From positions 1 to 64,000 of the forward strand of contig CAZRJW010000002.1 in NCBI GenBank assembly GCA_964600845.1: a stretch of 64,000 bases of DNA, in the 5' to 3' direction. Both the position numbers and the translations under genes were made by a program. The notes beneath the pieces were generated by a model. It made no database searches. It worked only from the letters and a program-made list of their open reading frames with translations, and was not told where the DNA came from. This DNA comes from JAGOTP01 sp964600845 (lineage in GTDB: Bacteria > Patescibacteriota > Patescibacteriia > 2-12-FULL-60-25). This document shows, piece after piece, positions 31,560-40,821 of this stretch; position 1 is the first letter of the stretch; each line of letters opens with the position of its first letter.

Positions 31560-31838
31560 ATGAAAATGACAAAATCGCAGCTCATGAAGGAATTGTCGGC
31601 CAAGACGGATCTTCAGAAGAAGGACGTTGTTGCCTTCATGGAACAGCTCGTCAAAATCGCTTACACACAGGTCAAAAAGAATGGAGAATTTGTTCTTCCA
31701 GGCTTCGGCAAGTTGGTGAAGCTTGATCGCAAGGCGCGCATGGGCCGCAACCCAGCTACAGGCGAATCGATCAAGATCCCAGCGAAAAAAGTTGTGAAAT
31801 TCCGCGTTGCAAAAGTTGCGAAGGAAGCAATTTTGTAA
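31560..31838 (+). CDS. HU/IHF-family DNA-binding protein
   Basis: Histone-like nucleoid protein that bends DNA as a dimer. The 92-residue product has the HU pattern: MTKSQLMKELSAK helix pair at the N-terminus, GFGKLVKLDRKARMGRNP leading into the DNA-wrapping beta arm (about 50-75, with the Pro of GRNPATGE at the tip), and a closing helix. Upstream in-frame codons exist, but the family starts at 31560. It is followed by a compact hairpin terminator and the promoter of the next gene. Confidence 0.95.
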   Translation: MKMTKSQLMKELSAKTDLQKKDVVAFMEQLVKIAYTQVKKNGEFVLPGFGKLVKLDRKARMGRNPATGESIKIPAKKVVKFRVAKVAKEAIL

Positions 31839-31854
31839 TTAGTTATTTTGCTGA

Positions 31855-31882
31855 AAAAGGAGATGGGAAACCATCTCCTTTT
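31855..31882. terminator. Terminator of the HU gene
   Basis: AAAAGGAGATGG-GAAA-CCATCTCCTTTT, a 12-bp perfect stem with a GAAA tetraloop. The -10 box of the next gene begins five bases after it. Confidence 0.92.
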
Positions 31883-31886
31883 GTTA

Positions 31887-31892
31887 TATACT
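31887..31892 (+). promoter_or_regulatory. -10 box of the LOG-family gene
   Basis: TATACT ending six bases before the ATG at 31899, so the message is predicted to be leaderless. It directly abuts the HU terminator. Confidence 0.55.
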
Positions 31893-31898
31893 GAATAC

Positions 31899-32711
31899 AT
31901 GCCCAAGAAACGCTCTGTCGCTCCTTCTTCATCTGCCGTAACGCCTTCCAAACCCAATCCAAATGTCATCTTGGGTGGGCAGACGTGCGAGATCCAAAAT
32001 CCGCATCAACGCATCCAACAATGGCTGGCACGCCCGCATGCGCCGACTACTGCCTCAACCTCTATTTTTGAAGGGATGGATGGAAGTATGAGCTGGCGCA
32101 TTTTCCGCATCTTATCCGAATTTGTGGAAGGGTTTGATTTTCTCTCAAAGCAATCTAAGACGGTGACGTTCTTTGGAAGCGCCCGCTGTTCCTTTGCGAG
32201 CTACGGTTACCAACAAGCAAAAAAATTAGGGTATCTCTTGGGAAAAGAGGGTTTTACCATCATTACGGGAGGAGCGCCGGGGGTGATGGAGGCGGGGAAC
32301 TGGGGTGCTTACGAGGCTGGCGCGCATTCCGTGGGACTGAACATTCAGTTACCGCATGAGGAGCGGAAGAACCAATACGTAAAAGAAAGTATTGCATTCC
32401 AACATTTCTTTACACGTAAGGTGATGTTGTCGGCGGCTGCTCAGGCCTACGTGTATTTTCCGGGAGGGTTTGGAACGCTCGATGAATTGTTCGAAATTGT
32501 AACCTTGATTCAGACCGGAAAGATTGCGAATAGAGTACCTGTGGTGCTTGTTGGAAAAAAGTTTTGGACGCCAATGTTCGATTGGATCCGTAGCGAAATG
32601 TGGGATGAGAACTTGTTTATCGATAAGCACGATATGGACCTGATGTTTCTGGTGGACTCTGCCGAAGAGGCGTACGAAATTATTTTGGCGGTGAAGCACG
32701 AGATGGCGTAA
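31899..32711 (+). CDS. LOG-family nucleotide phosphoribohydrolase-like protein
   Basis: TIGR00730/LOG family, Rossmann-fold proteins of which some release free bases from nucleoside monophosphates (cytokinin-activating LOG enzymes). The 270-residue protein has VTFFGSARC (about 88), ITGGAPGVMEA and the PGGFGTLDELFE motif (about 190), which carries the catalytic Glu. An N-terminal extension of about 70 residues, Ser/Pro-rich at first, is longer than in the shortest LOG proteins. The ATG at 31899 follows a TATACT box by six bases. Confidence 0.93.
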   Translation: MPKKRSVAPSSSAVTPSKPNPNVILGGQTCEIQNPHQRIQQWLARPHAPTTASTSIFEGMDGSMSWRIFRILSEFVEGFDFLSKQSKTVTFFGSARCSFASYGYQQAKKLGYLLGKEGFTIITGGAPGVMEAGNWGAYEAGAHSVGLNIQLPHEERKNQYVKESIAFQHFFTRKVMLSAAAQAYVYFPGGFGTLDELFEIVTLIQTGKIANRVPVVLVGKKFWTPMFDWIRSEMWDENLFIDKHDMDLMFLVDSAEEAYEIILAVKHEMA

Positions 32712-32732
32712 TAAAAAAACAACTGCATCTGA

Positions 32733-32776
32733 GAATAAAGAAATACCTCCCCAAGCGGGGAGGTATTTCTTTATTC
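32733..32776. terminator. Bidirectional terminator, 20-bp stem
   Basis: A perfect 20-bp stem beginning GAATAAAGAAATACC with loop AAGC, between the LOG-family gene (plus) and rpmB (minus). Confidence 0.95.
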
Positions 32777-32787
32777 CTTTGATCGAT

Positions 32788-32985
32788 TTACGCCTTCTCT
32801 TCGTGCTGGGTACCGACGAACTTCTTGATCGTTCGGAGGGTGCGGGCGGCGACGCGCATACGCTTGCCGTTGATGCGAACAACCTGAAGGTTGACGTTCT
32901 GACGACGTCGGGAAGCGATGTTGGAGTGACTGCGGGAGTTGCCGAAGATGGCACTCTTTCCGCTCAGCTGACAAATTCGGGACAT
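32788..32985 (-). CDS. rpmB: Ribosomal protein L28
   Basis: Large-subunit protein near the E site. The 65-residue product matches L28: MSRICQLSGKSAIFGNSRSH at the N-terminus, SRRRQNVNLQVVRINGKRMRV, and RTLRTIKKFV at the end. The Cys of the N-terminal zinc pair CxxC is reduced to a single Cys (SRICQLSGK), a zinc-free form. ATG at 32985 gives the canonical start; the open frame upstream is a shadow. Single-gene unit with a shared terminator. Confidence 0.93.
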   Translation of the reverse strand: MSRICQLSGKSAIFGNSRSHSNIASRRRQNVNLQVVRINGKRMRVAARTLRTIKKFVGTQHEEKA

Positions 32986-33090
32986 AAGAAGTAATGCAAT
33001 AGACGGCAAAATAATGGCCGTAGGATAAGGGAAGTGGTCCGATTTGGCAAGCGCTCGTCCACACGGCATCATAGAGAGCATCCTCTCTTT

Positions 33091-33738
33091 ATGAATTTAT
33101 CTCTGCTCTTTCAGGAGCCCTGGCTGTTCCTGGTCTTCATAATCGCCTTCCTTTTGACGCTTGCTGTACATGAATTTTCCCATGCCTGGATGAGTACGAT
33201 GCTGGGGGATCAAACTGCTAAGCGAGAGGGGCGTTTAACCCTCAACCCCGTGTCCCATGTGGATATCTTGGGGTTTTTGGCGCTTGTGACCGTTGGTTTT
33301 GGCTGGGGAAAGCCCGTTCCGTTCAACCCCTATAACCTAAAGTATCAGAAATGGGGCCCTACCTTTGTGGCGGTCGTTGGTCCTATCTCCAACTTACTGT
33401 TTGGAACGCTCTGTATTTTGCTCGCAGGGATATTGAGTCGCGCCTTTGATTGGTCGCCATCAAACCTGTTGATTACAGCCCTGTCTTTCATGGGGTATCT
33501 CAACTTCTTATTGCTCCTATTTAACCTAATTCCGCTCCCTCCCTTGGATGGATCAAAGGTGCTTTTAGCTCTTCTATCTTCAGAAGCGCATCGACCCGTA
33601 CGCCAGGTACTTGAACAGCAGGGACCGGTCCTTTTGCTCATTCTCATGATTCTGGATGCGGCGACAGGCATAGGATTCTTTGCCTGGATTGGATCGGTTG
33701 CTCGATTAATGGTCGAATTCATTGCTCGTCTCACGTAG
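33091..33738 (+). CDS. Site-2 protease-like M50 metalloprotease
   Basis: Intramembrane zinc metalloprotease of the M50 family (YwhC/RseP-related group without PDZ domain). The 215-residue protein has the zinc-binding HEFSH in the second helix (about 27), the third-ligand motif NLIPLPPLDGSK (about 150) and about five or six transmembrane helices. Substrates are unknown; relatives cleave membrane-bound regulators or lipoprotein leader peptides. The ATG at 33091 is preferred over 33034, since that longer version would run through the rpmB leader region. Confidence 0.93.
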   Translation: MNLSLLFQEPWLFLVFIIAFLLTLAVHEFSHAWMSTMLGDQTAKREGRLTLNPVSHVDILGFLALVTVGFGWGKPVPFNPYNLKYQKWGPTFVAVVGPISNLLFGTLCILLAGILSRAFDWSPSNLLITALSFMGYLNFLLLLFNLIPLPPLDGSKVLLALLSSEAHRPVRQVLEQQGPVLLLILMILDAATGIGFFAWIGSVARLMVEFIARLT

Positions 33739-33756
33739 GGATAGTGAACTTCCCGT

Positions 33757-35376
33757 ATGTGGAAAAATCCTCCTGCAGCAGGAATAACGCGTTTGTTCGG
33801 ACGTATCTTGGGTACGGCGCTGATACTTTCGATTGTATCGGCGTTGATAGAGTCGATCGCGGGGGTCGCAGGAAGAACCCGTCTCATCGATCTCACGAGC
33901 GTGTTTATTGAGTATCCCTTCTGGATCGTTGTATTTGGCGGCTGGGCCGCCTGGATTGTGCGCCGTTTGCAAGGGGTGTCTTGGTTGTCCGCGATAGAGC
34001 GTACGCTGCCCTTCGCTCCGCTCGCACTCCTTATCCCAAGCGTAAATTGTGTCGTGTCATGGCTGGGGTTGGAATCAGTGGTTCCGGCCTTTGTGAATGT
34101 ACTGGAAGCTCCGGTGTCGATCCTGACCTTCGGCTGGTGGCCGCGTTTTCTCGCATCACCCGGGGTATTGATGCTTCTCATAGCAGTCGCTGGGTTGTTT
34201 GTTTATCATTCCTGGAAAGAAAAGCACGCCCCTAAACGTATTTTGGGAGCTGTTCTTCTGTGGATTGCGGGAACGTTAGGGGGGCTTTTACTTCCCTCAC
34301 TTGTCTCTTGGGCTACGGTTTCAGCCGAAATTTCACCCTTGAACGCTGGTCCGAATGTATTAGCGCGCACCTGGGTCGCCTTGTCTCAAGAAGGATATTG
34401 GTGGCGTTCGATGCTGGAGCGCTTCCCAGGGGTGCTAGAAGGGGAAGCGGAGGCCTCTGTGCGTTTTCTGCGGATAAGTGGTGCTTGGTTGATCGCACTC
34501 GCGTTTAGCGTCTTTGCCTTTTTCCGTCAGGTGTCGTTTTCGCCTCGCCACCTTCTCTCCTGGTTTAAGCCTGTTCGAGGGGTTTCTTTTCTGGGAGCCG
34601 CATTTTTCGGCCTGTGGATTGGGGGACTGTTTGGGGGAAGATTCTTTGTACGAGTGGTGGATGGGATCCCGTTTTTGCTCTTTCTTGTGACCGCGTTGGC
34701 GGTTTGGGGTGTGAGCGTCTGGAGAAATGATATCCATGACCTGGAGCAGGACCTGGCCGCTGGACGGAGTGATCGTCCGTTAGTGAAAGGGGACGTACGA
34801 CCGGCGGATTTTGCTTGGATGGGAAAGGCGATGTTATGTGTCGCCGGTATCAGTGGTTGGTTACTTGGTTGGCCTGTTTTTCTGCCGTTGATGGGTTTTT
34901 TGGTGTTACAAGAAGGGCTGAGCGCTGCCGGTTTGCGCTGGAAAGAGCGCATGGTTGGCGGCCCTCTTCTCGCCCTATCCTTCGTGTGTGTGGCTACTTC
35001 AGGGATCTTCTTCGCTCTTCGAACGGCAGCCGTTCCTCTTCTCCCTGCGACTATTTGGCTTATGTTAGCGGCTTTTTATCTTTTTCAAGCAATTCCAAAA
35101 GCGATTCGCTGGTCTCCACGACTATTACAAGTGTTCACGACGTCTTTACGCATACCGCCACGGATGTTGATCCCGATCGCGTTAGCATTGGGGTACCTCT
35201 TAGTTCCACTCTTGTCTGGATGGACGGTCCTTTGGTGGCTCGCATTACCCTGTGCTGTTGTGGCTCTTTTACCGCTTCTAGGAAGTGGCCGCTGGGATGA
35301 GCGAAAAATCGTAGGTTGGCAAACGGCCTTCCTCATTATTGCGTTTCTCCTGCTGTCCGTGCGCCCATCCTCTTGA
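33757..35376 (+). CDS. Polytopic membrane protein with UbiA-like prenyltransferase motif
   Basis: A 539-residue protein with about 14 hydrophobic segments. Residues about 328-350 read NDIHDLEQDLAAG followed by DRPLVKG. This NDxxDxxxD then RPLxxG pattern is the first aspartate motif of UbiA-type prenyltransferases, which attach isoprenoid chains to aromatic or polar acceptors. The N-terminal 270 residues form an extra membrane part not seen in plain UbiA enzymes. I did not find a clean second DxxxD motif, so activity is uncertain. It lies 18 bases after the M50 protease gene and just before the rpsL promoter. Confidence 0.65.
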   Translation: MWKNPPAAGITRLFGRILGTALILSIVSALIESIAGVAGRTRLIDLTSVFIEYPFWIVVFGGWAAWIVRRLQGVSWLSAIERTLPFAPLALLIPSVNCVVSWLGLESVVPAFVNVLEAPVSILTFGWWPRFLASPGVLMLLIAVAGLFVYHSWKEKHAPKRILGAVLLWIAGTLGGLLLPSLVSWATVSAEISPLNAGPNVLARTWVALSQEGYWWRSMLERFPGVLEGEAEASVRFLRISGAWLIALAFSVFAFFRQVSFSPRHLLSWFKPVRGVSFLGAAFFGLWIGGLFGGRFFVRVVDGIPFLLFLVTALAVWGVSVWRNDIHDLEQDLAAGRSDRPLVKGDVRPADFAWMGKAMLCVAGISGWLLGWPVFLPLMGFLVLQEGLSAAGLRWKERMVGGPLLALSFVCVATSGIFFALRTAAVPLLPATIWLMLAAFYLFQAIPKAIRWSPRLLQVFTTSLRIPPRMLIPIALALGYLLVPLLSGWTVLWWLALPCAVVALLPLLGSGRWDERKIVGWQTAFLIIAFLLLSVRPSS

Positions 35377-35402
35377 CGCGGGGCAAAAAAAGCTGATAGA
35401 TT
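35373..35402 (+). promoter_or_regulatory. Probable promoter of the rpsL-rpsG operon
   Basis: TTGACG (35373-35378), 18 bp, TAGATT (35397-35402), starting at the stop codon of the preceding gene. It leaves a leader of roughly 17 bases. Confidence 0.6.
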
Positions 35403-35425
35403 AGCGCCCATCAACTTACTTTCCC

Positions 35426-35857
35426 ATGCCTACTATTAACCAGCTGGTTCGACGCGCCCGCAAGCCATTGGCCGTCAAATCAAAGAGCCCTGCGCTCCAA
35501 TTCAAGATGGACACGCTGCACCGCGTTCGCACGGAATACAAACGTGGATCCGGTTTGAAGCGTGGCGTATGTGTCAAAGTCACAACAATGACACCAAAAA
35601 AGCCAAACTCCGCTATTCGTAAAATTGCGCGTGTGCGCTTGTCGAATGCGCAGGAAGTAACTGCTTACATTCCTGGAGAAGGACACAACCTTCAAGAGCA
35701 CTCGATCGTCTTGATTCGTGGAGGTCGCGTAAAGGACTTGCCAGGTGTGCGCTATCACATCGTGCGTGGTGTCTACGATACGCAAGGTGTCCAAGGTCGT
35801 CGTGGCAGCCGTTCTCTGTACGGTGCTCGTCGTCCAAAGGAAGACAAGAAGAAATAA
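35426..35857 (+). CDS. rpsL: Ribosomal protein S12
   Basis: Decoding-centre protein of the small subunit. The 143-residue product has TPKKPNSAIRK (streptomycin-site lysines), YIPGEGHNLQEHS and GGRVKDLPGVRYH. It is the longer form with an insertion of about 15 residues after SPALQF, as in many Gram-positive bacteria, and has a basic C-terminal tail. First gene of the str block; rpsG follows after 23 bases. Confidence 0.98.
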   Translation: MPTINQLVRRARKPLAVKSKSPALQFKMDTLHRVRTEYKRGSGLKRGVCVKVTTMTPKKPNSAIRKIARVRLSNAQEVTAYIPGEGHNLQEHSIVLIRGGRVKDLPGVRYHIVRGVYDTQGVQGRRGSRSLYGARRPKEDKKK

Positions 35858-35880
35858 TTTTCAGTCTTTGATATTCAATT

Positions 35881-36348
35881 ATGCGCGGAAAGAAAGCCCC
35901 TCGTCGCAAGGTTGCGAACGACCCAAAGTACAACAATGCGGTCATCACCAAGTGTATTAACTACTTGATGATCGGCGGAAAGCGTCAGCTTGCTCAGAAG
36001 ATTGTCTACGGAGCATTGGCTATCGCTGAAGAAAAGCTTCAGAAGCCAGCTGCCGAAGTCTTCGATGAAGCGATGAAGAATGTTTCCCCAATGCTCGAGG
36101 TTAAATCTCGCCGCGTGGGTGGAGCGAACTACCAAGTTCCTCTCCAGGTGCGCGCCGATCGCCGTGTGCAGCTCGCGTTGCGCTGGATGATCACCGCCGC
36201 TCGTTCTCGCAAGGGAAAGCCAATGATCGAGAAGCTCGCAACAGAGTTCATCGACGCTGCGCAGAACCAAGGTGAAGCGGTTCGCAAGAAGACGGACGTA
36301 CAGCGCATGGCCGAAGCCAACCGCGCCTTCGCTCACTTCGCCAAGTAA
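35881..36348 (+). CDS. rpsG: Ribosomal protein S7
   Basis: Primary 16S-binding protein of the small-subunit head and in E. coli the translational repressor of the str operon. The 155-residue product is complete: MRGKKAPRRKVANDPKYN, FDEAMKNVSPMLEVKSRRVGGANYQVP, and REGEAVRKKTDVQRMAEANRAFAHF-like end. A hairpin with a T-rich tail separates it from fusA, so the classical rpsL-rpsG-fusA-tuf transcript is probably broken here. Confidence 0.98.
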   Translation: MRGKKAPRRKVANDPKYNNAVITKCINYLMIGGKRQLAQKIVYGALAIAEEKLQKPAAEVFDEAMKNVSPMLEVKSRRVGGANYQVPLQVRADRRVQLALRWMITAARSRKGKPMIEKLATEFIDAAQNQGEAVRKKTDVQRMAEANRAFAHFAK

Positions 36349-36370
36349 CAGATTATTTAGTGGATACCGA

Positions 36371-36425
36371 GTAGCTAGTAGCGAGTAGCAACCGAAAGCG
36401 CTACACCTACTAGCTACTTTTGCTC
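36371..36425 (+). terminator. Terminator-like hairpin between rpsG and fusA
   Basis: GTAGCTAGTAG pairs with CTACTAGCTAC (11 bp), with an inner GTAGC/GCTAC stem, followed by TTTTGCTCTT. The 115-base gap otherwise shows only a pyrimidine-rich tract before the fusA ATG. Confidence 0.75.
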
Positions 36426-36464
36426 TTAGCCAGCTCATCTCTCATCTTCTCTCACTCCATTCGT

Positions 36465-38546
36465 ATGCCCCGTGAATATTCATTGAAAGATACCCGCAAC
36501 TTCGGAATCATCGCTCACATCGATGCAGGAAAGACTACTGTGTCTGAGCGTATTTTGTTTTATACAGGAAAGAAGCACAAAATTGGGGAAGTGCACGAAG
36601 GTGAAGCGACGATGGACTGGATGGAGCAGGAGCAAGAGCGCGGAATTACGATTACGGCTGCTGCGACAACCTGTTACTGGAAAGGCTCGCGCATGAACTT
36701 GATCGACACTCCAGGACACATCGACTTCACGATCGAAGTACAGCGCTCGCTTCGCGTACTTGATGGAGCTGTAACTGTGTTCGACGGTGTGGCTGGCGTA
36801 GAATCACAGTCCGAGACGGTGTGGCGTCAGGCGGACAAGCACAACGTGCCTCGTATTTGTTTCATCAACAAGCTCGACCGCATGGGGGCTAACTTCTACA
36901 ACGACGTGAAATCGATTCACGATCGTTTGACGAAGAATGCACATCCAATTCAGCTGCCGATCGGTGCAGAAGAAAACTTCATCGGGATCATCGACCTCGT
37001 GCGTATGAAGGCCGAGATGTATAGCGATGAAATGGGTCAGAACATCGCCGAAGTTGAAATTCCAGAAGACATGATGGAGAAGGCGAAAGAGTATCGCGCA
37101 AAAATGATTGAAGCGATTTCTGAGACGGACGAAGACATGATGAATCGCTATCTCGCAGGTGAGGAGTTCACGGTTGAAGAGATCAAAGCTGGGATCCGCC
37201 GCGCAACAATCGCGAACCAGATCAACCCAATTTTGTGTGGCTCAGCGTTGAAGAACAAGGGCGTACAGTTCTTGCTCGACGCGATCGTGGACTATCTCCC
37301 ATGTCCATTAGACATCCCTCCGACAAAAGCAACAGAAGTTGATGACCTCGATGTCTCTTTGGCGATCACTCCACAAGACAGCGAACCATTCGCAGCCTTG
37401 GCCTTCAAAGTCATGGCCGATCCATTCGTCGGAAAACTGATTTTCTTCCGCGTCTACTCCGGAATGTTGTCTGCTGGATCTTATGTGATCAATGCACGTA
37501 CAGGGGAGAAAGAACGTATTGGTCGCATCGTCCGCATGCACGCGAACGATCGTGAAGAAGTTTCAGAGGTTTTCTCTGGCGACATCGCCGCTGCTGTAGG
37601 ATTGAAAGGAACGTTGACAGGGGACACGCTCTTCGACGAGAAGCGTCCATTGAAACTTGAATCGATCGTCATTCCAGAGCCAGTTATCTCGCTCGCGGTT
37701 GAACCAAAGACAAAGGCTGACCAAGAGAAGATGGGTGTCGCGTTGCAGAAGTTGGGTGAAGAAGATCCTTCCTTCCGTGTACGTACCGACGAAGAAACGC
37801 TTCAGACCATTATCAGCGGGATGGGTGAATTGCACCTTGAAATCATCGTTGATCGCATGAAGCGCGAATTCAAAGTGGATGCGACGGTTGGTAAGCCACA
37901 GGTTGCCTACCGCGAAGCCTTGAAGGGGTCAGCAGAAGGAGAAGGAAAATATATTCGTCAGTCTGGTGGTCGTGGTCAGTACGGTCACTGTGTGATCACG
38001 GTTGAACCAAACGAGCGCGGCAAGGGCTACGAATTCGTTGATAGCATTAAGGGTGGTGTGATTCCTCGTGAATTCATCCAGCCAATCAACAAGGGTATTC
38101 AAGAGGCGATGTTGCGTGGTGTGTTAGCTGGTTACCCAATGCTCGATGTGAAGATCACGTTGACTGATGGAAGCTACCACGATGTTGACTCGTCCGAAGC
38201 CTCTTTCAAAGTCGCTGGATCACTTGCCTTCCAGGATGGTTGTCGCAAGGGTGGTGTCGTCATTCTTGAGCCAGTCATGAAAGTCGAAGTTGTCACCCCA
38301 GAAGCGTTCATGGGTGATGTCATCGGTGACTTGAATGCCAAGCGTGGACAGATCGAAGATGTGGCAGACCGTTCGAGCGTGAAGGTCATTCGCGCCTTGG
38401 TCCCACTCGCTGAAATGTTCGGCTACTCGACCTCGCTTCGCTCTATGACCCAGGGTCGCGCCAGCTCCACCATGGAATTCGGCCAGTACGAAGAAGTCCC
38501 AAACAACATCTCGAAGATCATCATCGAAGGTCGCACCAAGAAATAA
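36465..38546 (+). CDS. fusA: Elongation factor G
   Basis: Translocation GTPase. The 693-residue protein has the G motifs AHIDAGKTT (about 17-25), DTPGHIDF and NKLDRMG, followed by domains II-V with SGMGELHLEI and the C-terminal YSTSLRSMTQGRASSTMEF loop. I chose the ATG at 36465 (MPREYSLKDTRN), the normal EF-G start, instead of 36420, which would begin inside the terminator region. A terminator follows directly, so tuf is on another transcript. Confidence 0.98.
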   Translation: MPREYSLKDTRNFGIIAHIDAGKTTVSERILFYTGKKHKIGEVHEGEATMDWMEQEQERGITITAAATTCYWKGSRMNLIDTPGHIDFTIEVQRSLRVLDGAVTVFDGVAGVESQSETVWRQADKHNVPRICFINKLDRMGANFYNDVKSIHDRLTKNAHPIQLPIGAEENFIGIIDLVRMKAEMYSDEMGQNIAEVEIPEDMMEKAKEYRAKMIEAISETDEDMMNRYLAGEEFTVEEIKAGIRRATIANQINPILCGSALKNKGVQFLLDAIVDYLPCPLDIPPTKATEVDDLDVSLAITPQDSEPFAALAFKVMADPFVGKLIFFRVYSGMLSAGSYVINARTGEKERIGRIVRMHANDREEVSEVFSGDIAAAVGLKGTLTGDTLFDEKRPLKLESIVIPEPVISLAVEPKTKADQEKMGVALQKLGEEDPSFRVRTDEETLQTIISGMGELHLEIIVDRMKREFKVDATVGKPQVAYREALKGSAEGEGKYIRQSGGRGQYGHCVITVEPNERGKGYEFVDSIKGGVIPREFIQPINKGIQEAMLRGVLAGYPMLDVKITLTDGSYHDVDSSEASFKVAGSLAFQDGCRKGGVVILEPVMKVEVVTPEAFMGDVIGDLNAKRGQIEDVADRSSVKVIRALVPLAEMFGYSTSLRSMTQGRASSTMEFGQYEEVPNNISKIIIEGRTKK

Positions 38547-38576
38547 GACGCACAGAACCGATCAATGGTTCGAACG

Positions 38577-38614
38577 AAGCCCAGCCTCTGGCAGTACGCC
38601 TCAGGCTGGGTTTT
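38577..38614 (+). terminator. Terminator of fusA
   Basis: CCCAGCCT pairs with AGGCTGGG, extended by G-T and A-T pairs, followed by TTTTCGGTT. Confidence 0.82.
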
Positions 38615-38645
38615 CGGTTCGTGACGGGTAGGGTAGGCTGCTGCC

Positions 38646-39119
38646 ATGGCTATACCTGCACTGACCCGGCTGTTCGAGCTTGTCCACCGTACCCGTCTAC
38701 CTCTCATCGTTCAGTCTTCGGATGCAAGCGAACCCTGCGTTGTCCTTCCTTTGAGCGTCTACGAAAAGTTGGTGGGTGGAGCGCCCGAAATTTTGATAGG
38801 GGATGAAAGTCAGCCTCTCCCCGTCGCCGACCCTCAAGTATCGTTGGCGGACTTCATGACACCTGCTTCAAATCGCTCGTTCACGATGTCGAGTGGTACA
38901 CTTGATCATTCGGAGCTAGAATCTGGAAACAGCCTACGGCTTCAAGATTTACTTCAGGTCCAGGCTGAAATTCCCGTTAAATCGACAGTATCCGCAGTTC
39001 TTCCCCAGATGGGTTCGGTGGAAGACCGCTTTGCTTTTGATGGGCTTGATGTAAGAATTTTGCCTAAAACAAGGCAAAAAATAGGTGGCATGCAGGACGC
39101 CCTTGACGGAAGTGGGTAG
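38646..39119 (+). CDS. Unknown protein with a Phd/YefM-like N-terminal segment
   Basis: A 157-residue soluble protein lying between fusA and tuf, where no gene is usual. The N-terminal 45 residues (LTRLFELVHRTRLPLIV then CVVLPLSVYEKLVGG) have the beta-alpha-beta rhythm of Phd/YefM antitoxin N-termini or of small regulatory domains common in candidate-phyla genomes. The remainder is polar and probably disordered. No toxin gene is adjacent. A TAGGCT box ends six bases before the ATG. Base composition is native. Family assignment is tentative. Confidence 0.65.
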   Translation: MAIPALTRLFELVHRTRLPLIVQSSDASEPCVVLPLSVYEKLVGGAPEILIGDESQPLPVADPQVSLADFMTPASNRSFTMSSGTLDHSELESGNSLRLQDLLQVQAEIPVKSTVSAVLPQMGSVEDRFAFDGLDVRILPKTRQKIGGMQDALDGSG

Positions 39120-39199
39120 ACTCTTGCCTGAAATCAACACCTTTGTTATCATCATGCCACTCATAATTACGTATTTTTAGTCTTATTTGACCTGCTCCT

Positions 39200-40390
<1,191 letters not shown>

Positions 40391-40398
40391 GCTAAACC

Positions 40399-40459
40399 GG
40401 GGAGGTTCCCCGCCTCGTAAAGAGCATCTCGCATGTTCTACGAGGTGGGGAACCTCCCC
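40399..40459 (+). promoter_or_regulatory. Long hairpin between tuf and rpsJ, candidate r-protein leader
   Basis: Arms 40399-40419 and 40439-40459 are complementary over 21 positions with a single G-T pair (outer part GGGGAGGTTCCCC). The loop is 19 bases. There is no T-run, and the rpsJ ATG at 40470 follows ten bases later, so it may control translation or mRNA stability, not terminate. Confidence 0.75.
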
Positions 40460-40469
40460 TCCATTGCAC

Positions 40470-40820
40470 ATGTCCGATATCAAGACAAAGGCAGCCCCAG
40501 TAGTGAAAACAGCGGGAGCACAGCGCGTGCGGATTAAGATCCGTGCCTATGATCATAAGATCATTGACCAGGCGACTCGCATGATCATCGAAACGGCTGA
40601 ACGGAATGGTGGGAAAGTGATCGGCCCGATCCCGTTGCCGACAGAAAAGAAGAAGTGGACCGTCAACCGTTCCACGTTCATCTACAAGGACGCTCGTGAG
40701 CAGTTTGAAATGCGCATCCATAAGCGCATTGTCGACATCTTGGACCCAAATCCAAAGACGATCGATTCGCTCACCTCTCTCAACCTCCCAGCGGGTGTTG
40801 ATGTAGAGATCAAAATGTAA
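40470..40820 (+). CDS. rpsJ: Ribosomal protein S10
   Basis: Small-subunit head protein, also the NusE antitermination factor. The 116-residue product has RVRIKIRAYDHKIIDQA and PLPTEKKKWTVNRS then EMRIHKRIVDI. It carries about 15 extra residues at the N-terminus. The ATG at 40470 is as good as the in-frame ATG at 40464, two codons earlier. It lies just after the 21-bp hairpin and before the attenuator-like region ahead of rplC. Confidence 0.97.
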   Translation: MSDIKTKAAPVVKTAGAQRVRIKIRAYDHKIIDQATRMIIETAERNGGKVIGPIPLPTEKKKWTVNRSTFIYKDAREQFEMRIHKRIVDILDPNPKTIDSLTSLNLPAGVDVEIKM

Positions 40821-40821
40821 G

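Noticed and set aside
36360..36420. AGTAGC-type short repeats between rpsG and fusA as a CRISPR or satellite remnant
   Set aside because: They form the arms of one terminator-like hairpin; no spacers or regular period. No CRISPR array was seen anywhere in the window.
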